NCBI GenBank assembly: GCA_945643635.1
Contig: CALZFC010000058.1
Location: 2,107,001 to 2,171,000, forward strand
Source: Allodiplogaster sudhausi
Lineage: Eukaryota; Nematoda; Chromadorea; Rhabditida; Diplogasteridae
Length of the DNA stretch: 64,000 bases
Direction: 5' to 3'
The stretch's first letter is position 1, and every line of letters starts with the position of its first letter. Under the pieces are notes generated by a model. It was not told where the DNA came from. It did not search any database and was given only the letters and a program-made list of their open reading frames with translations. Below are positions 15,001-25,400 of the stretch, piece by piece. The position numbers and the translations under genes are program-made.

Positions 15001-18000
15001 TTCGCCAGTTCAGCTTCCGTTGAGGATTCTTCAGCTGCCTTTCCTGCCTTCTTACGTTGAATCTTGGCATTGGCAGACTCATCAGTAGCTTGAGCTTTGT
15101 CGATTTGAGCCTTTTCTTCCGCTGATTTCTTCGCCAGTTCAGCTTCGGTAGAGGATTCTTCAGCTACCTTTTCTCCCTTCTGGCGTTGGATCTTGGCTTT
15201 GGCAGACTCATCAACGCTTTGAGCTTTGTCGATCTGAGCCTTTTCTTCTGCTGATTTCTTCGCTAGTTCAGCTTCGGTAGAGGATTCTTCACCTGAATTT
15301 CCTACCTTCTGGCGTTGGATATTGGCTTTGGCAGACTCATCATTAGCTTGAGCTTTGTCGATTTGAGCCTTTTCTTCTGCTGACTTCTTCGACAGTTCAG
15401 CTTCGGTTGAGGATTCTTCACCTGCCTTTCCTCCCTTCTGGCGTTGGATCTTGGCTTTGGCAGACTCATCAACGCTTTGAGCTTTGTCGATCTGAGCCTT
15501 TTCTTCTGCTGATTTCTTCGCCAGTTCAGCTTCGGTAGAGGATTCTTCACCTGCCTTTCCTCCCTTCTGGCGTTGGATCTTGGCTTTGGCAGACTCATCA
15601 TTAGCTTGAGCTTTGTCGATTTGAGCCTTTTCTTCTGCTGACTTCTTCGCCAGTTCAGCTTCCGTAGAGGATTCTTCCCCTGCCTTTCCTCCCTTCTGTT
15701 GTTGGATCTTGGCTTTTGCAGACTCATCAGCAGTTTGAGCTTTGTCGATTTGAGACTTTTCTTCTGCTGATTTCTTCGCCAGTTCAGCTTCCATTGAGGA
15801 TTTTTCAGCTGCCTTTCCTCCCTTCTGGCGTTGAATCTTGGCTTTTTCAGACTCATCAGCAGTTTGAGCTTTGTCGATTTCTACCTTTCCTTCTGCTGAT
15901 TTCTTCGCCAGTTCAGCTTCCGTTGAGGATTCTTCAGCTGCCTTTCCTGCCTTCTTACGTTGAATCTTGGCATTGGCAGACTCATCAGTAGCTTGAGCTT
16001 TGTCGATTTGAGCCTTTTCTTCCGCTGATTTCTTCGCCAGTTCAGCTTCGGTAGAGGATTCTTCAGCTACCTTTTCTCCCTTCTGGCGTTGGATCTTGGC
16101 TTTGGCAGACTCATCAACGCTTTGAGCTTTGTCGATCTGAGCCTTTTCTTCTGCTGATTTCTTCGCTAGTTCAGCTTCGGTAGAGGATTCTTCACCTGAA
16201 TTTCCTACCTTCTGGCGTTGGATATTGGCTTTGGCAGACTCATCATTAGCTTGAGCTTTGTCGATTTGAGCCTTTTCTTCTGCTGACTTCTTCGACAGTT
16301 CAGCTTCGGTTGAGGATTCTTCACCTGCCTTTCCTCCCTTCTGGCGTTGGATCTTGGCTTTGGCAGACTCATCAACGCTTTGAGCTTTGTCGATCTGAGC
16401 CTTTTCTTCTGCTGATTTCTTCGCCAGTTCAGCTTCGGTAGAGGATTCTTCACCTGCCTTTCCTCCCTTCTGGCGTTGGATCTTGGCTTTGGCAGACTCA
16501 TCATTAGCTTGAGCTTTGTCGATTTGAGCCTTTTCTTCTGCTGACTTCTTCGCCAGTTCAGCTTCCGTAGAGGATTCTTCCCCTGCCTTTCCTCCCTTCT
16601 GTTGTTGGATCTTGGCTTTTGCAGACTCATCAGCAGTTTGAGCTTTGTCGATTTGAGACTTTTCTTCTGCTGATTTCTTCGCCAGTTCAGCTTCCATTGA
16701 GGATTTTTCAGCTGCCTTTCCTCCCTTCTGGCGTTGAATCTTGGCTTTTTCAGACTCATCAGCAGTTTGAGCTTTGTCGATTTCTACCTTTCCTTCTGCT
16801 GATTTCTTCGCAAGTTCAGCTTCCGTAGAGGATTCTTCCGTTGCCTTTCCTCCCTTCTGGTTTTGGATCTTGGCTTTTGCAGACTCATCAGCAGTTTGAG
16901 CTTTGTCGATTTGAGCCTTTTCTTCTGCTGATTTCTTCGCCAGTTCAGCTTCCGTTGAGGATTTTTCAGCTGCCTTTCCTCCCTTCTGGCGTTGGATCTT
17001 GGCTTTTGCAGACTCAGCAGCGCTTTGAGCTTTGTCGATTTGAGCCTTTTCTTCATCTGATTTCTTCGCCAGTTCAGCTTCGGTAGAGGATTCTTCACCT
17101 GCCTTTCCTCCCTTCTGGTGTTGGATCTTGGCTTTTGCAGACTCAGCAGCGCTTTGAGCTTTGTCGATTTGAGCCTTTTCTTCATCTGATTTCTTCGCCA
17201 GTTCAGCTTCGGTAGAGGATTCTTCACCTGCCTTTCCTCCCTTCTGGTGTTGGATCTTGGCTTTTGCAGACTCATCAGCAGTTTGCGCTTTGTCGATTTG
17301 AGACTTTTCTTCTGCTGATTTCTTCGCCAGTTCAGCTTCGGTAGAGGATTCTTCACCTGCCTTTCCTCCCTTCTGGTGTTGGATCTTGGCTTTTGCAGAC
17401 TCAGCAGCGCTTTGAGCTTTGTCGATTTGAGCCTTTTCTTCATCTGATTTCTTCGCCAGTTCAGCTTCGGTAGAGGATTCTTCACCTGCCTTTCCTCCCT
17501 TCTGGTGTTGGATCTTGGCTTTTGCAGACTCATCAGCAGTTTGAGCTTTGTCGATTTGAGCCTTTTCTTCTGCTGATTTCTTCGCCAGTTCAGCTTCCGT
17601 TGAGGATTTTTCAGCTGCCTTTCCTCCCTTCTGGCGTTGGATCTTGGCTTTTGCAGACTCAGCAGCGCTTTGAGCTTTGTCGATTTGAGCCTTTTCTTCA
17701 TCTGATTTCTTCGCCAGTTCAGCTTCGGTAGAGGATTCTTCACCTGCCTTTCCTCCCTTCTGGTGTTGGATCTTGGCTTTTGCAGACTCAGCAGCGCTTT
17801 GAGCTTTGTCGATTTGAGCCTTTTCTTCATCTGATTTCTTCGCCAGTTCAGCTTCGGTAGAGGATTCTTCACCTGCCTTTCCTCCCTTCTGGTGTTGGAT
17901 CTTGGCTTTTGCAGACTCATCAGCAGTTTGCGCTTTGTCGATTTGAGACTTTTCTTCTGCTGATTTCTTCGCCAGTTCAGCTTCGGTAGAGGATTCTTCA

Positions 18001-19457
18001 CCTGCCTTTCCTCCCTTCTGGTGTTGGATCTTGGCTTTTGCAGACTCAGCAGCGCTTTGAGCTTTGTCGATTTGAGCCTTTTCTTCATCTGATTTCTTCG
18101 CCAGTTCAGCTTCGGTAGAGGATTCTTCACCTGCCTTTCCTCCCTTCTGGTGTTGGATCTTGGCTTTTGCAGACTCATCAGCAGTTTGAGCTTTGTCGAT
18201 TTGAGACTTTTCTTCTGCTGATTTCTTCGCCAGTTCAGCTTCCGTTGAGGATTTTTCAGCTGCCTTTCCTCCCTTCTGGCGTTGAATCTTGGCTTTGGCA
18301 GACTCATCAGCGCTTTGAGCTTTGTCGATTTCTGCCTTTTCTTTTGCTGATTTCTTCGCCAGTTCAGCTTCCGTTGAGGATTCTTCAGCTGCCTTTCCTC
18401 CGTTCTTACGTTGAATCTTGGCATTGGCAGACTCATCAGTAGCTTGAGCTTTGTCGATTTGAGCCTTTTCTTCCGCTGATTTCTTCGCCAGTTCAGCTTC
18501 CGTTGAGGATTTTTCAGCTGCCTTTCCTCCCTTCTGGCGTTGAATCTTGGCTTTGGCAGACTCATCAGCAGTTTGAGCTTTGTCGATTTCTACCTTTCCT
18601 TCTGCTGATTTCTTCGCAAGTTCAGCTTCCGTAGAGGATTCTTCCCCTGCCTTTCCTCCCTTCTGGTTTTGGATCTTGGCTTTTGCAGACTCATCAGCAG
18701 TTTGAGCTTTGTCGATTTGAGCCTTTTCTTCTGCTGATTTCTTCGCCAGTTCAGCTTCCGCTGAGGATTCTTCACCTGCCTTTCCTCCCTTCCGGCGTTG
18801 AATCTTGGCTTTTGCAGACTCATCAGCGCTTTGAGCTTTGTCGATTTGAGCCTTTTCTTCATCTGATTTCTTCGCCAGTTCAGCTTCGGTAGTGGATTCT
18901 TCACCTGCCTTTCCTACCTTCTCGTATGTGGTTAAGTGTTTTTCTGCACTCTTTCTCCCTTTCTCGGTTTCAGTCAAATCCTCGGAAGTCTTACCCACAT
19001 CTTCTATGTCAGTTTTCGAATGCTTCGAGATAGTGGAAGTGCACTCTTCCGTATGCGGCATTACTTTCTTTGTTCCTTCAGATGCAGATATTTCACCATT
19101 CTTATAATCGCGCGTGAATGATTGTGCTAGGAGGCCTCGATAGCCCACTTCTTCCTTTGGCAAATCCGACTCCTTTTCAGTCCGTCTACCAGCTAACACT
19201 CGTCGCAAACGTAATTGGACCTTACGACTTTCAACTGTTTGAAGAAGGACGGTGACTTCATCTGTTAAATATCGGCACCGGTGTATGGCAAGATCCTTAG
19301 CCGATGCAGTAGTTGTTTGCTTCTCACCACTTTGTTCAGACTCACTTTTGCCTTCTATATGCCCATCGATTCCATCAGAAGTCGCGGCAGTCTTACCGCT
19401 TCGTGCTTCAAGGCAATCTACGGGACCAATGTTGCCTGTGGACGGCCTTCTTGTGAC
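1..19457 (-). CDS. Exon 18: at least 19.4-kb exon encoding charged array 3
   Basis: It starts at 19457 after a clear acceptor (T-rich tract, TTTTTAG, 19475-19458). The coding frame, with codons whose lowest plus-strand position is a multiple of 3, has no stop down to position 3 and leaves the window open. The first ~190 codons are a unique leader (VTRRPSTGN, then LTDEVTVLLQTVESRKVQL, then a Lys/Glu/Thr-rich part ending TTYEKVGKAGEE). All the rest is array 3. A second minus-strand frame reading LNWRRNQQKKR and similar also has long open runs. It is broken by many stops at variant positions, while the chosen frame is not, and only the chosen frame gives a Lys/Glu/Ala protein like arrays 1 and 2. 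The chosen frame also fits the exon 17 phase. Confidence 0.85.
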
Positions 19458-22400
19458 CTAAAAAGAAAAAAAATACAATAATGTGAAACAAGAATGAAAG
19501 GTGTTTTGCTTTTAATATTTGGATGCGCCTGGATAAAATATGTGAAGATTTACATTAGTACCTCTCCAGACGACCTAGCGCTTCCTGTATTTATGTACGC
19601 CTTCTTTGCACGTTGCTGCTTCTCTTCTACGCTGTTGCCTTCATTTGAGGAAAGGAAAATTAGCTTCTGTGTCAGACGCCGTTGAGACTCAATTGATTGC
19701 GATTCTGGAAAGTACTACATATGTTGCAAAAATTCAACCTCATTTTGTCACTATACTTAATCATTTGCTTGATATAACAAAACCGTTTTTAATTGTGATT
19801 ATAGTTGTGATCATGTGAAAAATATGTAAGAAATTTTTTTACATATTTTTACTAACATTTATACTGATTAATTAAAATTCTTCAATCTTACCATCTGAGC
19901 AGCCAGAAACGTTAGATTCAGTTTGAAGATCGTCAGCAGGAGCGCCATCAATTGCTGCACCAGCACCTCGCTCATTTACTAAAACATACTCTCCCCTCCA
20001 TTACCGTGCAACAATAATTCTTGCCTCCGCTGAGCATGAATTTTTCAAACAATGAACAGTCTTCGATCATCTTAATGTGACCACTCATGCAATATGAATC
20101 ATGCAAATCATGCAACATGCAACATGATTGATTACACTACATTTAAGTTATTACAACGTACATATATAGAAGGGAATGATCACACGTACCGCTGATGAAC
20201 GTAATCCATGAAATATGTTGTAGTCAGAAGAACAATAAATCTCAAACATACCAGTCGACTCCTCCTCCGAAATCGAAGGTTCGTCATCGCCAAAAATCAA
20301 TTCCTCGTTTTCTTAAATGAGAATATGTTGGTTATACAAATTATTAATGTGTTCATCAAGGTTTTAATCAAAAAAGAAAACTCGGAGTTTAATTAAAATG
20401 GCTCCCAAGGCGGCAACGAAAAGCTTAACGACTAGAAGTCCTCATACAAAGTTTCAGAAACGTCTTGTTACATTAGCCGGTTAAAAAACGTTTCTTATTT
20501 AAGATGCACGGGAAACGAAAGGTGCTAGCATGAAAACGCCATACCGTAACACTAAACGAACACTGTATTTACTAGTTTGATATTTTTAAATAGCTAGATG
20601 TTTTTTGGTGAGAGGCAATCAAAGATATTAAGAAATGATATGCAACTAATAACTATCGAAAAAAGCCCTAATTATGCAAACTAATGATGTGGCATACATA
20701 ATATGTAAGTATGTATGTGGGTCACTTACGAATACATATCAATGAAAAAGAATGTGAGGACAGAAATAAAACGTACTAACATGATAGCAAATACGGCATA
20801 TATTTTTGATTCATTTAAATAAAACATGTAAACGCGCTGTGAGACTTTGAAATACAAAAACGAACGCAATTATTATGAAAGAAAATTAAAGAATCATCTC
20901 TGTCATAAATTTTAGAAAAAAAAGTGCGTGAAAATAAGAGCTCAGTAGGAATTGATGGCCGAAAAAATCATCAGAGCAATAACATGCATCTTTTCATTAA
21001 TAAATATGCATATTATAATTCGAGTACGACTAAACTTCACGATTGAAATAAATGTTCTTTGTGAAAAATAAGTACAAGCAACGGAAGAAAACGGCTGCGC
21101 AGACAATATTGATATTTTGGTGGGCCATGTAGCTAAACAGAAAAGTGTAACAGCAGCCAACTACATCTGTTAAGATTCTTTTCAGCCCTAGGTCAAAATT
21201 GCAGTACTTGCTGACAAGAAATAAAATTACGCCTTTGGAGGAGTATGACAAAGCAATCGACTAAACATCATAGGGCTACCTCAACAAGTGCGATAGTGTT
21301 GAGAAAGCACACACACATCTGTGGTGTTGGAGAGATTGAAAGATGGAAAGGTGGGAGAGGAGAACGGAGGAGACAGACAGATCGTGGAATAACGGGAGAG
21401 GAAACGAGGGACTATAGGCCAGGTTGAGGAGGGAAGATACAGAGAGAAGCATTGAGAGCGCAAAGGCGAGATCTTCTTTATCCCTCGCTCCCGCTCAAGT
21501 GGATATTGTCTACTGTTACGTGACTGAGAATGCAGCAAAGACGAAGAGAGCGCAGATGGAAGGCGAGTGGAGAGTGTGTTGAAAGATGGGAGGGTCGATG
21601 GGTTTAGGCACAACAGCTACGGGTTGCAGCTGACTACTATGTAGAAAAACGATTGACGCACGATATGATGATAATATTTTTCCTCATTACCTCTTTTTCA
21701 TAATGCTTTTTGATATCTAATTTTTTTGGACAATTCAGGCGCAAGTGGCTTCTATCTTCTATTTTTTCTTCTATCAATAAAAGCCGCCATGGTAGAATTG
21801 CATACCACTGTGCTGTTTCTGCTCCTCGGCTGCGCTGCTCTCATCGTTGTAGTCATCGTCCTCGTCGTCGTCCTCGAAGGGAGTCTCCACGTCGACGGTG
21901 GCGGAGGGCCGGCCGGCCCCGATCTCATTGACGGCAGAGACACGGAATGCGTACACTTCATTGGACAGCAGCTGGCGTGCTCGGAACTCGCACTGCCCCG
22001 CCGGCACTCTGCCCACCACTCGCCAACGAGCAAACTCCACCGACCTCCGCTCGATGACGTATTCCGTGATCTAGCATTTCGAGCATTCTCTTATTATCAC
22101 ATCTTTTTCATGAAAGATTTTTTCATGTTCGTGAAAACCTGGGAGTTGTTGTCGCTCTCGGGCGGATTCCATTTCAAGAGGCAGCTTCTCTTCTCGACTC
22201 TGGCTGCTTCTAAGCGTTTCGGTGCACTTGGAGTGTCAATGACAGTGACTCTAAGCACTGTCTGCACTCTTCCACTCTGTAAAGAAAACTTCAATTGCCA
22301 TGTATACCGTTTAAGCTGTGTTTTTACTGGTTAACAATTTATTGTATATGAGGCGGTTCATTTCGAATAATCAATTCATAAATATTAATATCTGCAATAC

Positions 22401-25400
22401 TACTATATGTATGTATATATATATGCATGAACATACATATGTACATATGCTTATCCATCTGTTCTAACCTCATTTGTTGAGATGGCACACAATTCGCCAC
22501 TGTCGGATGCGCTTAGGGACTTGAGTCGGATAGACAGGAAGTCGTCATAATCGGAGATTGTGCCGCGAACAGCAGCGTTTTCTCCGTTAAGTGTAATCAC
22601 ACAAGACGGTTTTGGCGCTCCCGAGTACAGAAGCTGGAACAAAGTCCATTGATTTCGCTCGAAATGTTTTCGATGGACTTGACAATTTTATTAAATAAAG
22701 AACACAATAATATATGTATACTTGTAGAATATTGGGCCAAATGTGATGCTCGGCAAAAAAAGACCTTGAGATCGATGCTCTTGCCAGCAGGCACCCTCAG
22801 CTCTCCATCGAGCCTCGCGCCTGCAAGATTCTGGAAGCTCTGCGAGGTCGCAATCGCCACTTTGAGAACAGCTGAGTCTGACTGCACTTTGTCGTAGATA
22901 GCGGAATACGAACCGGCGTCTTGCCCGGTGACCTGTTTACCCATGTCATCTTATTGTTAGAATTATGCATCAATCATTTTGTTTTAAAGAAGAGAATATC
23001 TCTGGGGTAGAATCATCGGCTTCTAATTATACCAGAATAAGAAAATGAAAACACTTAAATTAATGCATATATTGTATTATCCGTATTAGCTGTGAACAAT
23101 ATTTAATATGTTGTATCTTAATAATAAATGGATTTGTAACTAACATCTCGAATGCAAAGCGTCGCGACATTTCCCGTGACACTCATCTCCACAATTCCTA
23201 GTTGTGGCCTGAGTTCCCGTCCGTTCCGTTGCCAGCGAACAACGCCAACATTCCGAGAGAAGACGCATCGCATCATAATCACTTCTCCATATGAAGAAAC
23301 GTGACAATGCGACGGGTGTTCGAGAACACGAAGTGTCCCTATAGTGAGATAAATCGAAGAAAAAATATTGTAGAATATGTAAGTAGTATAAAACTTCCAA
23401 AATGAACTACAGTGATCCATAATAACGTCGATACCTTTTTTTACGACTAAGAACGTTAAGGTAATTGTATTATATATGTACATATGTATGTAGATATATT
23501 TATGTATGCCCAAAATTATCCTGAGCATACCTTCTTCATCAATGGTGTACTCGGCTGCTTCATTTTCTATCTTCACAGCCAGCTTTCCTGTCGAGTCGGG
23601 ATCAGAACTCTGAATCTCGCTAAAACCGGAAGATGGTTCATTTTCTTCCGCAGAAGAAGATGTTGCCTTAACATCTAAGGCAGAATCCATCTCTTCCCGC
23701 AGTTGTGTCAACGAATCCACAATGTCCGATCGTGATTTTTTTGACTCAGCTGATTTTTTTCGCTTTGACTTGCCTTCTTGTTGGATACTAGTTTTCTTTG
23801 CCTCCTCATCCTCCTTTTTCTCTGCATCGACTGCAGCTTTCTTTGCCTCCTCTGCCTTCTTATTTTCAGCTTCGGAGGCTGCGAGGGCCTTCTCTTCCTC
23901 AGGCTTCTTCTTATCAGCGAGGGTCTTCGCTTCCTCCTCCTCCTTCTTCTTATCATCGAGAGCCTTGGCTTCATCGTCTTTCTTCTTCTTATCAGCGAGG
24001 GCCTTCTCTTCATCCGTCTTCTTCTTATCAGCAAGAGCCTTCTCTTCCTCCGGCTTCTTCTTATCAGCGAGGGTCTTCGCTTCCTCCTCCTTCTTCTTCT
24101 TATCATCGAGAGCCTGGGCTTCATCATCTTTCTTCTTCTTATCAGCGAGGACCTTCTCTTCCTCCGTCTTCTTCTTATCAGCAAAAGCCTTCTCTTCCTC
24201 CGGCTTCTTCTTATCAGCGATGGTCTTCGCTTCCTCCTCCTTCTTCTTCTTTTCATCGAGAGCCTTGGCTTCATCGTCTTTCTTCTTCTTATCAGCGAGG
24301 GCCTTATCTTCCTCCGTCCTCTTCTTATCAGCTAGAGCCTTCTCTTCCTCCTGCTTCTTCTTATCAGCGAGGGTCTTGTCTTCCTCCGCCTTCTTCTTAT
24401 CAGCAAGAGCCTTCTCTTCCTCCGGCTTCTTCTTATCAGCGAGGGTCTTCGCTTCCTCCTCCTTCTTCTTCTTATCATCGAGAGCCTGGGCTTCATCATC
24501 TTTATTCTTCTTATCAGCGAGGACCTTCTCTTCCTCCGTCTTCTTCTTATCAGCAAAAGCCTTCTCTTCCTCCGGCTTCTTCTTATCAGCGATGGTCTTC
24601 GCTTCCTCCTCCTTCTTCTTCTTTTCATCGAGAGCCTTGGCTTCATCGTCTTTCTTCTTCTTATCAGCGAGGGCCTTCTCTTCCTCCGTCTTCTTCTTAT
24701 CAGCAAGAGCCTTCTCTTCCTCCTGCTTCTTCTTATCAGCGAGGGTCTTGTCTTCCTCCGCCTTCTTCTTATCTGTGAGGGCCTTCGCTTCCTCCGGCTT
24801 CTTCTTATCAGCGAGGGTCTTCGCTTCCTCCTCCATCTTCTTCTTATCATCGAGAGCCTTGGCTTCATCGTCTTTCTTCTTCTTATCAGCGAGGGCCTTC
24901 TCTTCCTCCTTCTTTTTCTTATCAGCAAGAGCCTTCTCTTCCTCCGGCTTCTTCTTATCAGCGAGGGTCTTCGCTTCCTCCTCCTTCTTCTTCTTTTCAT
25001 CGAGAGCCTTGGCTTCATCGTCTTTCTTCTTCTTATCAGCGAGGGCCTTCTCTTCCTCCGTCTTCTTCTTATCAGCAAGAGCCTTCTGTTCCTCTGGCTT
25101 CTTCTTATCAGCGTGGGTCTTCGCTTCCTCCTCCTTCTTCTTCTTTTCATCGAGAGCCTTGGCTTCGTCGTCTTTCTTCTTCTTATCAGCGAGGGCCTTC
25201 TCTTCCTCCGTCTTCTTCTTATCAGCAAGAACCTTCTCTTCCTCCGACTTCTTCTTATCAGCGAGGGTCTTCGCTTCCTCCTCCTTCTTCTTCTTATCAT
25301 CGAGAGCCCTGGCTTCATCGTCTTTCTTCTTCTTAACAGCAAGGGCCTTCTCTTCCTCCTTCTTCTTCTTATCAGCAAGAGCCTTCTCTTCCTCCGGGTT

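Larger units (their letters stand above)
2..18887 (-). repeat. Array 3: 146 tandem 129-nt (43-residue) units plus one 51-nt partial unit
   Basis: The landmark CGGTAGAGG (or CCGTTGAGG variant) on the plus strand recurs every 129 nt from 2 to 647 and from 827 to 18887. The distance is 146 x 129 + 51. The protein unit is AELAKKSAEEKAEIDKAQ, then ATDESAKAKIQRQKGGKAG, then EESSTE. It is charged and mostly helix-forming, with a GG break in each unit. Variants include SAKDKLQRQKG, KAQSVDE, AQIDKAQ and KGLKAGEE or KGGNSGEE. No net indel other than the one partial unit changes the register over 18.9 kb. Array 3 continues beyond position 1. Confidence 0.93.

Noticed and set aside
2..18887. IQ (calmodulin-binding) motif in the IQRQKGGKA segment of array 3
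   Set aside because: The consensus needs Arg/Lys then Gly at positions 6-7 after Ile-Gln. Here the Lys is at position 5 and Gly at 6, so the spacing fails.
20..18904. Minus-strand open frames reading MSLPKPRSNARREE...LNWRRNQQKK along array 3
   Set aside because: This frame is interrupted by stops at many variant units, starts arbitrarily, and has no splice connection. The adjacent frame is open throughout, matches the exon 17 phase, and gives a Lys/Glu/Ala protein like the other arrays.
20312..21805. Possible transposon or second gene in the long intron
   Set aside because: No terminal repeats, target duplications, transposase or reverse transcriptase motifs, and no coding-like frame were seen.
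21774..22040. Separate small genes starting at in-frame ATGs in exons 11, 13 and 14 and at 29001
   Set aside because: Each ATG falls inside an intron or in the middle of a domain that continues upstream across a phase-matched splice junction.
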